Shown piece by piece: positions 1 to 12,249 of a DNA stretch of 64,000 bases (positions are counted from its first letter, which is position 1; every line of letters begins with the position of its first letter). A model generated the notes under the pieces. That model did no database searches. It worked only from the letters and a program-made list of their open reading frames with translations, and was not told the origin of the DNA. The position numbers and the translations under genes are program-made. Origin of the DNA: Patiria pectinifera (lineage: Eukaryota > Echinodermata > Asteroidea > Valvatida > Asterinidae); assembly GCA_029964075.1 (NCBI GenBank), contig CM057148.1, positions 26,343,916 through 26,407,915 on the forward strand, read 5' to 3'.

Positions 1-2140
1 CATCACTTGTGTTACTTTTGACGTCAATTAAAAATCAATTCAGTAACGGATGACCTCTCAGGAGTGACGTTATTTAACTAATGGTTATACATTTAAAGTG
101 TTCAGTCATTTTTGTATTCGACTCCATCCACAAGTCTTTTCAATGGTCCGTTTACGAGTCCAGCCACAACGTCAAGTCACAAGTAACTGAAAAGAACAAT
201 GAAAAGGAATGCTCCTTCCTGTACGTAATAGTTCATTTTGAATAGCTAGTGACTTGAGACTGCAGGACTAATGATCGACTTGTGATATATTCATGATGGA
301 CTTGCAAGGACTTACGATGGGCTCGACTATAAAACTGATTGAAATTTACGAGGAACAACAAACTGAGCCACTTTCGTCAGGATAGTAAGTGTTGTGTATA
401 ACTTTATTGCAAAAACTTGCAACTGCTGACAGAAAAAAATATGGAATAAACATATGCTTCGCTGGTTTTAAACAATTAAAAGTACATTTCAAACCAGCTC
501 ATGGGCCTGGACGGCCGGGATAATATCCCAAGCCAAAGGCTGGGGACATTATCGGCGACCAGTCAATTTGAACCTGTTTAAATGGACTTGTTTAATACCA
601 GCCATGCACATATTTACTCCCATTCATTTCGACCCCTTGGATCGAAAAGTCAAAACAAGTAAAAAATGATATATCCAACGATTTCGATTTTTCTTTAACA
701 ATAACTTTACATGCTATAAACACCGGCCTAGCTAATTATGGTCTTTGTCTTTCGTGAGTACAGTTGAACACAACTTTCATGGTCTTATAAGCGTGATGAG
801 GCGCATAACGCGGCCAGGCTCCGGATTAAGTGTTTCGTAGGCCCTAGGCACCAGTGTTCCGTAGGCCCTGCTCCACTCTAGGCACTGGCACAAAATTCAT
901 GGTAATGCTATTTAAGTGAAAAGCACTGTACAAATCAAGCCAGGCTAAACTGGTTTAGGTCCTAGCTCTTAAAGCAGCAAGGGCGTCAATCGCTTGTCAA
1001 AAGTGAGGGGTGGTACATACATGTGCATCTTGATCATTAGTAATGCGAATGCGAGGCCTAAACGGCGTGGGGTTCGGAAAAATGGATTCTAGAAGGATCT
1101 GTGGTGCGATCTGAGGCAATTTCTGACTACTGGCAAGGTTTAGCAACAGACCATGCTTAAACATCATTTTCAAGTTTGGAGTCATTGAATCAGTTTATCT
1201 GAGTTATAAAATCAAATGTTGGCATACATTTTTTTTTTATTCAGGGACGAAAAAAGTTCGGGGCGGGAACGACATGTCCCCTCCATTCCCCACTTATCGA
1301 CGCCCATGGTTGACACCGTGCTTCAGAACGACAGACTTTACACGTACATTTTATACGTAGGGCCTATGCCTACATGCTGTACAGCGTCAGTTGGTGAAAT
1401 GCAAATTCGAGAGAGACCTAAAACTTGTATAAAACCTTTTCTCTGCGCGTTGGTGTGTGGGTGGGTAGGTCTATATGTGTTTTATGGTACACATAATTTT
1501 CGTAGGCCCCAGGCACAGTGCCTACTATGCCTATTGGGTAATCCGGGCCTGAACGCGTCGGTGCCGGTAAAGTGTGAATTCTTGAAATACGGACTCATTG
1601 GTAATATTGCGCATGTGCAGATTGTGGACGTCCACCCAATAAAGGGCACATGAAGTCACCATTTCTTAGGAACATATTTTGTGTGCTAATGTCCAGATCC
1701 TCTTAGCGTATGAAAACTAATTGATATCCCTTTTTGGTTAATTTTACTGAACAGTGCACTTATTTAAACAATTAAAATTGTCCATACTTTTCAGACAACT
1801 GAGAGCGCTGAAGCCGTGATATCATTTTAGTAAGGCACTGTTCATATTGGGGTTTTTGTTCCGTTGAAATTGTGAGCCCAAAATTTGCTCATTGAAAACA
1901 TTTGTGTGAAAAGTTTGCTCATTGGCCTGCCATGAACTGACACAACAACGGATCACTAAAGAAAAGAAAGTTTACGGCAGCGAATTATCAAAATTGTGGT
2001 TGCTTTTTGTGAGAAAGTAATTGCAACATTTAGGTTTCTGCCTGATGTAAATCAAAATTTGGCCTGTATTTTTAAACTTACATATTGACGTCTTTAGATA
2101 TGTACTCAAAATTTACTTAATTGTTCTCCAAAACATTGAC
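1..2140. other. Non-coding, no recognised gene
   Basis: I see no convincing coding exon, RNA gene or complete mobile element here. The open frames are short, have no family resemblance and include many chance stops. The words 'taggccc' and 'cgtaggcc' recur around 830-870 and 1350-1510, probably as parts of degenerate repeats. The stretch ends where similarity to the NACHT exon of the NLR gene begins. Confidence 0.5.
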
Positions 2141-2144
2141 TTAG

Positions 2145-4070
2145 GCTTTGCAGGACCACGTTTTGACGTTGAACACTGTGCAAAATTACTGGTAGCGCAT
2201 TACCAACAGACGATGAAAGTGACGACAGATCCTAAGAAGCACAGGTCTATAGAGATGGATGGCTTGTACGTCAAACCACAGCTGCTACAAGAAACGAACA
2301 TGCCAACGCCAGTCTCCTCACAAGAGACAAGATGCAGGCAGAAACAGTGAGCCAACCTGGGCAACCGAACGCCTTCGAAGAAGGTAGCCCTGATCTCCCA
2401 AAATCACAACCTAAAAAAAAGGAATAATGTCCATAAATGTTCCCTTGACTCATATAAAGACATGCTTGTACTCAAATCAAATCGATTATTAATCAGAGCT
2501 GAGGCGGGTTACGGGAAAACCACACTCCTTAAAAGGATTGCATACGATTGGGCGGATCTCAAGACCAAGGGGGGTAAAAATGAAAACCAACAACAACCTG
2601 AGCCCTCATCAGTTCTGGGAAGGTACAAGCTTGTCTTTGTGGTCGAGGTCAAACAAAGAGATAATAGATTCGACATCATCGACGCCATTTTTTCTCAAAT
2701 TCTGAGAAACAGCAAACTGAACAAGAAAGACTTAGAAACCTACATCCGCAGAACCAAGAGCGCGTATTAATACTTCTGGATGACGCAGATGAGATTTCTC
2801 TGCAAAGAGTACAGGATGCATCGTGCGAGAACGGAACTGACTTGAACGGTGTACTATCGTTCAACTCACTTATTTCGTGTAAGGTTATAGTTACGAGCCG
2901 ACAGAAGACGGTAAAGAAATTGCAATCTATGCATGCCGATTACACACTAATTAACATAGTGGGTTTTGACGAAAGACAGGAAACATACGTGAGAAAATAC
3001 TTTACACATTTTGAATCAGATTATCAAAACGGCTTCATGAGAAGGTGAATGGATCCGAAATGCTTCGTAGTTTAGCTTGGAGATACCGTTATTTCTGTGG
3101 AAGATTTGCGCCACATGGGCAGATAAAGGGAAACTGCCTGATCACTTAAATCTTTTTCAGGATTACATTCAGCTGCTTTTCCAGCATAAGGCAAGTAAGG
3201 AAGCAGATGAGCAAGTACCTGACACCGACACGCATGTTTACCAACTCGGTCGCATAGCTCTTGAAGGTTTGTTACATCCAAATGGAGTGAAACTTTATTA
3301 CATGAAAGATGAGATCTATCCAAAGACCTAGATATTCTCAGTGGGGCAATGATGTTGGCTTGTTGTCCTTTCAGATCTTGAGACAGAATTCATTTTCGTT
3401 CCTACACCAAGACTTTCCAGGAATACTGCGCGGCTGCATTTCTGGTAGATTTGTCAAGGACTAGCAGAAAAACCTTTGACCAATATTTGTTTCGTATATT
3501 TAATAGTGATGTAGGAGGCTTAGAATACGTTCTGCATTTTGCTGTGGGCTGGACACAAATGCCGCCGAGGTGATTTTGCTGCGCATTAGAGATCTCTTGA
3601 AGCACAATGAACTGAACAAGTCCTTCCATAGAATCTCGATGTTGCTCCTTTTGAAACTCATTTAGAAAACCTTGTGAAAGACTTTATTGAAACTGAGAAG
3701 GTTGAGTTCCATATGAACTACAGGTGGGATTCTCGTGGCTGCGCATTATTTCTTTGAAGTCGGGTCCAAACATAAAACTCTGCACAAAATACAAATACAA
3801 CAAATTACAGCTACATGTCGAGATTTTGATGATCTCAGACGTTTAGAAGATATAATGACTCACATACAATGCAATCCTTCGCTGAATCTTGTTCTTCATA
3901 GAATCAGCTGGGATGGATTTGTGTATAACTCCACAGTAATATTAAAATGTCTGACGTCTTTAGAAGTACATAACTGCGGTTTGGAGCCTTGTGAAACTTT
4001 TGCAAGTGTTATCAAAAACCAACAGGCATTGAGTCGAATTAAGTGGCAACAAATTTGTCAGTGTTTTCAC
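2145..4070 (+). pseudogene. NLR pseudogene (NACHT exon remnant, no LRR array)
   Basis: This stretch is a decayed paralogue of the NACHT exon at 26261 to about 28220, collinear with it and still clearly similar. The Walker A region (AEAGYGKTTLLKR) is intact near 2500. A Walker B-like LLDDADE follows near 2775, and the CKVIVTSRQK sensor motif near 2880. The frame is broken by several small indels: near 2325, near 2755, near 3045, near 3325 and around 3550-3700. Similarity stops near 4060, just before the leucine-rich repeats start in the intact gene, so this copy has no LRR array. I found no ubiquitin-like or Death exon upstream of it. It is either a partial duplication or an old gene that lost its ends. 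I cannot see whether it is transcribed. Confidence 0.88.
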
Positions 4071-6150
4071 GTAGTCACAAACCTCAAAATCGATAATTTT
4101 CCGATTTTGAGTTTTGCTAACCAATTTACACGGTGAATCAACAAGAAATTGACCCAATTTGAAAACATTGTTTTAATTGTTAGCCTGCTTCATTTCATTC
4201 AAAAGATGGGGATGAAGTATGACTTGTAACTGTGTACATTTACGTAATTTGCATACTTTTTCCCAAGTAATGTTTTTTCAATGGAAAGATCACAAAACTT
4301 GGCTGTCCACCACTGATCGTTTACCTCTCTACGAACTGATAATTACCAGTTAAGTACAATGAAACATGGACGTTTTCCCAAATCGATGAATGTTGCAGCT
4401 GCGCATGAAAAGCTCTGTCGCGGAGGGCGCGCTCCGTTTTTATGCAAAAGCTTGAGGTCGTGTGTTTTTCCCTACAAACTTGCCAGCAGGCAACAATTTC
4501 AGGGTGCAAAAAAGGTTCATTTCACACTCTTTTAGGAGTAAGAGATACTTGGTGTGGTAAGTGAACATTCATTCTTACCATTATTGCTCAGGAGTGACTT
4601 TGGGGTGTAGATGGATTTAGGGAATATTGGGACCTTTTAAAGTAAACTTTCACCCGGTTTTATGTAAATGTCATGTACACCGCTGTATTCATATCATGTA
4701 GGGATACTGACTCAGTGTTTACCTGAGTGGACTCATCAGGGAGAAACAAGGAGGAAACTTGCTCACATCAGTATTTGACTACATTGAACACCTTGGTTGA
4801 TTGAACTTGAGCAGAATAAAACAGTAATTTTTGAGCCACTGCATAAAGTTGGAATAACAGTCTTCAATGAATGAACGAGAACTTGCAAAGGAAACCCTCG
4901 CTATCAATATTTCAGAAAAAAATGGACTTGTCTCTCTATTCAAAACGCAAAATCTGACAGTTAAAAATAATGTTTCAGTCTTAATCTCAGTTATTAAAAA
5001 TCTCATTTGTATTTGAATGCCTGCGTGTAATCTTTAATCCTTACACAGCTCAATAGCTTTCAATGGTTTTCCATGGACTGCTATACAAATGTCTTCTTTT
5101 AGTAAAACTTATGCATAACTTTTGAGTGCATGGGTCGATTTCAGTAATTCTTTGTATCACATGGAGTGGTCAGACATGCTATTTTAAGACATATTATTTC
5201 ATTGTTGTATCAAATTTGATTTCTTTTTATGCAAAAAATCTTGAATGCGTGTCACTTTCTTTTTGAATCATCCTGTATTTTTCTTTTTGTTTTTACTGGG
5301 CCGTGCAAGTCACTCATCAAAACGTTGGCCCACTTGGACTGCACCGTCAAGTTGGTCGCGAAGAACTACTCAGGGCTCTTCATTTACCATATTCTCTTTG
5401 CCATCAAGACTGTCTGTAGTATTAACGGAGGAACAAATATATCAAAGAAATGTATAAAAACTCTGAGGACCCTATGATATTGCCTTCTTTTGTTCCTCTT
5501 TGGACTTTTTCTCAACATTCCCACAAGGTTTGTACACAAAAACCTTTTGAGGAATTAAGGACCTCAGGCTTAAGTCCTAGAAGCTTAATACTGCTATCCC
5601 ACATAACACTTACTATTTCAAGTCCTCAGAAGTAAAGGACCATTTCCGATTACTGACTTTCCTCTGTTTTCGTGAACTGTGGACTTACATTTTTGTCTCT
5701 AACTCATTCACACACACAGTCCCATTACAACCCTGAATGACAACATCGAGACAATCACGTATTCTTGCAATGACTACATCAGCAAGATACCTGGCACACA
5801 GGAAACAAAACAGCATCCATAAGGAAATGAATAGACTAATTTAGTGGCTTTGTTGTCATGACATTCTAACAGAAAAGGCAAACTTGAAAAAAATTAGCAC
5901 TGATTGAGTTAGACGTCTCATGTGCGTCTCAATACGCTACCAACCTCTATTTACATATATAAACTGAGAACAGCTAGCCGTCTGCAATAAAAGGCAGGAA
6001 GTCGTTGGTTCGCATCCCCCTTGAGAAGCTTGCATATATGTTTCTCACGAATCTCAGACAGCGCTGAGTATACAGTACCTATATACCAATACAATAATGA
6101 AGGGAAAACCTAGTATTACAACTTGATATAAGAAAACTTAATCTGTTTCA
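4071..6150. other. Non-coding; one GC-richer exon-like patch
   Basis: No gene can be supported. A patch at about 5300-5440 is richer in GC than its surroundings and stays open in one + frame; it includes the peptide KSLIKTLAHLDCTVKLVAKN. It has a plausible exon look but no family I recognise and no clear splice partner. It could be a relic exon or part of a repeat. The rest is AT-rich with only short chance frames. Confidence 0.35.
5968..6025 (+). repeat. tRNA-like repeat fragment, copy 1
   Basis: This is a short conserved block, 'agccgtctgcaata', then 'aaggcaggaagtcgttg', then a 'GGTTCGCATCC' box resembling an RNA polymerase III B box. A near-identical block lies at 10884-10945. Two dispersed copies and the B-box-like word suggest a tRNA-derived SINE tail or a shared internal part of a larger repeat. 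The A box is not convincing in either copy. Confidence 0.4.
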
Positions 6151-8160
6151 CACAATCTATAGAAAGCCGATTATACACTTCTTGCAGCTGACGTCACATC
6201 TGAGGGCAGGTCTTTGTTGCTCTGTAACACGCATGAGTAAACGCATTGTATTGTAATTGTAAAGAATTTAAATGACAAAAAGGGCGCACCGTGCAAGAGG
6301 ACTGCTGTAGAGGTTATAATGATGTTATATTTGGCACACGTTTTACAGCGTTACTACTAGTGATGGGATTCAATCTGGTATAGAAATTCACCGAGGATGT
6401 CGATGTGCAAAATTGTTGTTTTCTTCTTTCAGAATATGAGAAATTAAGGCGAGATGATGTCACAATGGTAAAAACTGTACAAAATATATGGAAATTTGTG
6501 GAAGGCATAAACAAGTTAACTGACAGTGGAAATACAGATGCACACCTTCCCTCTGTTCATGCTTAATTTATGTGTAAAACAAATTGTACAAAGTTGTTAA
6601 AAATAAAATAAATATATGAGATCCATTCTACAAAGAAGTGCTATCATGTGCTGAACTGTATTGTACTTAATGTGCAGTAGCACCTAAAATAAGGACTTTT
6701 ATGATTTACGTTAATGCCCTATTATGTTAAAATTACCGAAATTTTACTGCCAAATCACTTCACAGGTTTATATATATTGTATGTATAAATAATGTGTTTA
6801 AATCTAAGAAGGAAATACCGCTTTGTAGAAAATGGATTGCAAACGTTGGCACCTGCATGTTTCGAATAGAGAAAGAGACCTGTCGGATTTCAGGATTTAC
6901 ACATAAAAAGACATGTAATGGCGCTCATTTGCAAAAACGTTGTTAATATATAAGACTGTCATGTTTTCTGGATATACTAGTCGTATTAAAAGTGAAAATC
7001 TTAGGTTGAGTTTTCAAACATTATATATGCCATTTTTGGGCGAATAAACACTGGCAAAGTTTTGTTTTCTGACAATATTGCTTCAACCTAAACATTCATG
7101 ATTGTAAAAAATGTAACTTGGAATTGTTTGAAGGGCTCAGGAAATCTGATTGTTTTAATGCAATCGCTGAGAAAATGCATAAATTGTGTCCCATTTAACC
7201 TTATTTTCAATTTTCATTTTCAGGGTTATTTGGAACCATCTCTTTGGTTTGTATGCTAATGCAATTTCGATATTCATTAGTAAAATGGTGGTGTCATTTC
7301 AGCAATGTTGCAACTAGTTTAGGCACAAAATGTTGCCCGAATTTTTGATATTTTGCTGTGGTATACTTTCTTTCTTTAGTGATACGGTGTTGTGTCAGTA
7401 TTTTGGGTTCACAATTTGAACCAGAAAACACCTGGAAATGAACAGTATATTTCTGAAATGACATCACAGCAACATCATGTGTCAAGTAGTGCACTTTTTC
7501 AATATAATTAACCAAAACTGAATGTTAATTAGTTTTTCATACATTTAAGAGGAGGAGAAAGTAGCACAAAAATGCGCTCCTTAGAAATATCCACTTCATG
7601 AACCCTTTAAAAGTTTCAATTTCTTTGTACCCAGAAAAGATGCGTACACACAGCCTTCCATTCACGTGAGGTATAGCTCACTGCATTTTTTTAATATCGG
7701 TTTGTTATTCCAGTTATGTTATGATTTAGAGCAATACAAATACATGAAAGAGAGTATTTGCAGCAAATGAGGTCGGATTATTAAAAGGCCGGAGTTACCG
7801 TCATATGCAAAAAGGATACTTTATATGTTTACATTTATTCGTTTCCCTAAACTACGCACTGGAAGACTTCGAATGACGATATATTACATTGAGTGGGGGT
7901 ATTATATGTCTTTTTTTCTAAAGCCGGAAAACAAAGAACGATAAGAAGTTGTCAAACAATATCGGTCGCCAGTTTATCAATTGGATTTACAGTTCCAATT
8001 AACAGTTGAAAGAAGAGTACCAGATTTTTACATTTGAGAAAAAAGACTTGTCTCATCGAAATTCGGTCAGGATTGCAACGAATCAAAATTTGGTCGGAAA
8101 TGCAACGAATTAAACGCAATTTCGGTCAGAATTGCAAAGAATTACACAGTTGTGCTTTTA
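6150..8160. repeat. Dispersed repeat family A, longest copy
   Basis: Blocks of this stretch recur elsewhere in the window. 'gcagctgacgtcacatctgagg' at about 6185 recurs at about 11950. The 'aactgacagtggaaata' block at about 6518 recurs at about 34986 and 35990. The 'ttcaggatttacac' block at about 6890 recurs at about 35380 and 36345. Copies differ by substitutions and indels, as expected for an old element. No transposase, reverse transcriptase or other coding frame is visible, so this is a non-autonomous family. I could not define its ends. Confidence 0.6.
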
Positions 8161-8667
8161 AGAAAAACTTGTGTTAAAAGAACATCCCTCATATAACACA
8201 AGCCAAATATAAAATGGTGGATTATATAAAGCCAGTTTACGTTTTGAACTAAAGTACCAGTTCGGTTTATAAATGTCAATATATTTATTTTGTTCCCGAT
8301 GCCAAACATTACAAAAGTACAACTGCTGTTTCATTGAGAGAAAATTCTGAATAAAGGTTGGCACAGATGATATGTGTAATGGATCGAGTTTCATTAAAAT
8401 CTCATCAGATTTATGCGGTGCAAAGCTATCCAGAATGTAATATGTCCGTATATTCCCTCCCCATCTGCATCACTGCCCCTCCGAGTTCTTTAGAGAAAAG
8501 GCATATGACGTCCACCCCTGGAAATACTGACCAACGCTATGCTACTGCGACAAAACATTGCTCACTGCTATTTTCGATTGTCACTCAAAATTGACACCCC
8601 ACCCTACAGAATGGCTGGAATTTAAAGGAGTTCGCCATATTTCGCCGCTTATTCTACTCCATTGCTC

Positions 8668-9156
8668 TGTAGCGGTCACTTTAAGTTTCATTGTACTGCG
8701 CCTTTAACGCATCTTATATATATGTTACTAGTAGTTCCAGAGTCAACCTTCGTGCATTCAGTTTCGTTTCGTTATCGTTCGTCTTCACACTAGTTTTCTG
8801 TCACACGCCAATATTGTACAGTGCTTTTCCTATAATTTCGCTTAGAGATTACAAGCTAGAATCAACGCTATTCTTTTACATGATTTATTAAACATCGGCA
8901 GAGCTATTCCAGTGAGCAATCCAAGCTTCTCTCGTGGATTTTTGTGAGTCTTTATTGACCAGAACTTTGTGAGCGGATTCTACGTGAGTTAAAACCAACT
9001 CGCCCCGCATTCACGGCGCGGGCAGTCGCCCCCGTTCGCGATTGCGTTGTGCAAGGACACGGCCCAGTTTTGGCTGTTTGCATACTTCAACTTGGTGAGT
9101 CAATTAACTCGCAATAAACTCCGGAGTTAAAGTAGGACAGTACCACTAATTCTACA
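8668..9156 (+). mobile_element. Solo LTR (489 bp) with 4-bp target duplication
   Basis: The segment begins TGTAG and ends CTACA, the TG...CA inverted ends typical of a long terminal repeat. It is flanked on both sides by the direct repeat GCTC (8664-8667 and 9157-9160). Inside are a TATATATA-like promoter region near 8715 and an AATAAA signal near 9113, in the order expected for an LTR. No retroviral-type coding region or second LTR adjoins it, so this looks like a solo LTR left by LTR-LTR recombination. A 4-bp duplication fits Gypsy- or BEL-type LTR retrotransposons, but the superfamily cannot be fixed from the LTR alone. Orientation is inferred from the promoter and poly(A) order. Confidence 0.72.
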
Positions 9157-9160
9157 GCTC

Positions 9161-11930
9161 CGTGTGCAGCAATGCAGTGGAGGAACCAGAGTTTCTAAAA
9201 GGGATGGCTGGGGTAATGATGTCCAGAATGTTCGAGGAGACTAGGGGAGAGGAGTTGCAATCGGAGTGTAGAGGGCAAACGAGTTGAACCGATAGACATG
9301 CATTGCACACAGCCTTTTCACTGGATTACTCACTGCAATTTAAATAACAGTTTGATATTCAGCTGAGTTATGAATTGAGTAATGGACAACAGCCTTGCCA
9401 TTCGTTTATAGTGTTACGGTAGGAAAACAATAGGTCGAATTATAAAAGGGGTTATCATGATATTCAGCTGAGTTTTTTCGTTTTCATACACGGAAGCACT
9501 CCATTAGGGGTATAGGTTGTGTCAAACATGTTTTCGTTTTGTTTTGTTTTAAAGCTGACAACTAACTACGATACAAAAGTGTGTCAACAAATAGTCGTAT
9601 AAAGTAGGAACAGTTTCTATTTTATCGAATTTAAATAAATTATGATCGATCCACTAAACAGTTGAAACATAGAAGTAGATTTTTGTATGTTAAAGAATGT
9701 GTTGAATGTAAGGATTTTTTTTCAAAGAAACAAGCATATATAGTGAGAAGCCAAATTGTTATAGATCAAAGGATTACATTATAATTAAATTTTTAATTAT
9801 GATACAAAAACATTATAACTGCATTTTTTCATTGATTAATTAAATAAACAGATTGACATTATGTTACCTTTCGATTTTTATTAAATCTTAAGTTAATTTC
9901 TGCTTCGAAAAAATAATTTGTATCTAAAAAATATTACATCGATTGACCATGATCCACATATTCTCCGCATTTTTTATTATCCGCAGAGTAATGCTTCCTC
10001 GTCAAGTCACGTTTATTTGATGACGATGTTATGCTTTTATTGACCTACATTGCATTTGCATAAAAACCAATAATTCTATCTTATTTTATGTTATGCACTA
10101 AAATCACTACAACCTAAAAATGATGACCTTTGGACTTTTACTCCATTGCTTTGTGGGCTTTTATGCAGAGCTTGTATTTTTATAACATTACATTTTTATA
10201 TTACTTCGTTGACTTTTTTCAATACTTGATTTGTAGATTCTTCCTATGAGGATGTCCCTGGCAAGCGAGGTCAAAACGCTCAAGCGGTAGAGGGCGCTAT
10301 ATCAGCACATTGATCAAATCCTGTCCGATCAGAAACAAAATTGCAACGCCATAATTCTACACAACCAGCATTGTGGTATCATGATCAGTGGCGTGAATCT
10401 GTGCCAGAGAGTGGGATGGGGGAGGGGTCCAGAATCCAAACATTGCATGCCAGGGAAATTCGAAAGAAGAAGGGGCATTGCTACACATCGTTCATTACAC
10501 TAGGGGCCCGGGCGCTGTTAATAATACAAATGTACATGTTATATACCTTATATCAAAAGGTGCATACTCGATGTACATTTGTCTCGATTTTTCAGTGCTA
10601 TTGAATATATTTTGGTTGTTGGAAAGTTCGGGAAAATGCCTCAAAATCCACTGCTTTTTTGTATCTCACAACGCAAAAGTTATTCTGAGTATCACCCGTG
10701 GTCCAACGGAGACTTCCCTGTCTCCGATCCAAACTGATGCGACCCGGCCCGCCTACCAGCCCATCAATATCGACTAAGGATGTTTTTATTATAAGCATGC
10801 AAATTGATGCCACCTTGCCTACCAACCAATCAGTATCGACTAAGGAAACTACATTATCCACACCTGTTTACATTAAGAATATCCAGCCGTCTGCAATAGA
10901 AGGCAGGAAGTCGTTGTTTCGAATCCCACTCGAGCAGCTCGTATTTTTATAACATTACATTTTTATAATATTTTTATAACTGTATCTATATCATGAAGGG
11001 GCACTAGGTCCTGAAATCCCTAAAAAAATGTAATGTTTTGGATTGTTTACTTATCCTATTTCAAACATCTGATTGAAAGGAAACCAACCTAATGTCTTAC
11101 CGTTCCCGAGAAAAGACGGGGGAATATCGGGTGTTTACATCGGACATGACGGAGTGCGAATACATTTTTACTGTCTTTCCATGATGTTTGTACGACATAC
11201 ACGTTTGTCTCGGGAAACATCGCTGACCAATAACCAATGCACACAATACATTTTCTTCGACGTCAAAAGGCGAACACTTTACGAATGAAATCACAACTAG
11301 CACCAAAACAGCTCGCCTTTTGGAGTCGCAAAAGTGGAAATTTAAAACACCTTTCTTCCAAGTTACTTTGACTTTCCACCTCCTTTGTAGCAGTAAAAGG
11401 GAGAAATGTGAACGTTTTAGTTTTATGCTTATGAAAATTTCCATATGCATGAGCCAAGCGGGATGTCATTCAGGGAAGAACAGTAGTGCCTCCATAGCTT
11501 TGGGTACAAATATATATCAAGCGTTTCTTAATTTTCTTGGAGTAAGTTCCACTTTTTACTTGTTATCACGTTAAACAGCTTATTTGGACAATATTAGTGT
11601 CGAATATTTCTTTAAAACTTTTCGTGTGGGTCATTTGAAAGGAGTATTGTTTGTACTGTTCATATGCACTTTTGACGAGGAGTACCTTGTGTGACATAAG
11701 CAAAAATAGCGCTCTCTTACATGTATTGATGAAAGGGTTTGCTTATGATTGAAAAATTACCACTTTCTTATCACTTCCAATGAAAACAAGTATTAAGATG
11801 TGGTATGTAATGTGCATGAAAACAAGATAAGCTGAATTGCCACTGCATTTTTTCTTTTAAACCAGTGAAGGGGAAAACCCAAATAAAACTGAAGGGAAAA
11901 AAAAAATGATCTGTGTCACACAGCACGCAA
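9161..11930. other. Non-coding with fragments of repeat families
   Basis: No gene is recognised. A fragment of dispersed family A is present at about 9345-9690 (block 'gggaaaacaataggtcg'-like, compare 36815). The words 'gtatttttataacattacatttttata' occur twice, near 10172 and 10938. The tRNA-like block described at 5968 recurs at 10884-10945. Short open frames around 10340-11570 overlap on both strands and have no family resemblance. Confidence 0.45.
10884..10945 (+). repeat. tRNA-like repeat fragment, copy 2
   Basis: This is a near-identical partner of the block at 5968-6025. It contains 'agccgtctgcaata', 'aaggcaggaagtcgttg' and a B-box-like 'GTTTCGAATCC'. After it the sequence becomes AT-rich and repeats a word also found near 10172. 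It is probably a piece of a SINE or of a larger non-autonomous element. Confidence 0.4.
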
Positions 11931-11933
11931 GCC

Positions 11934-12245
11934 GATTATACCCGCCATGCAGCTGACGTCACATCTGAGGGCATGTCTTTTTTCTCCGTAATACGCATGA
12001 TTTCAAAGGTGTTTGATTTCCAAAATGTATGGAAAGGTGTTTAACTCTAAAGAAGAAAATACTGCTTTGTGGAAAATGGATTTCATACTTTTGCACCTGC
12101 ACGTTTAGAACAGAGAAAGTCCTGTCGGATTGCCGGATTTGCCCAAAGACATTGAATGACGCTCATTTGCAATTCAAGCATTGTTGTTAATATTTACGGA
12201 TAAACTAGTCTTATCAAAGTGAATATCTGAAGTTGCAAAGAGGGA
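11934..12245. repeat. Dispersed repeat family A, partial copy
   Basis: This stretch matches 6163-6235 (the 'agccgattatac' and 'gcagctgacgtcacatctgagg' blocks) and then jumps to the part corresponding to 6815-6990 ('gcacctgca', 'cctgtcggatt', 'actagtc'). The middle of the longer copy is missing, so this copy is internally deleted. No coding potential is seen. Confidence 0.6.
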
Positions 12246-12249
12246 TTAA

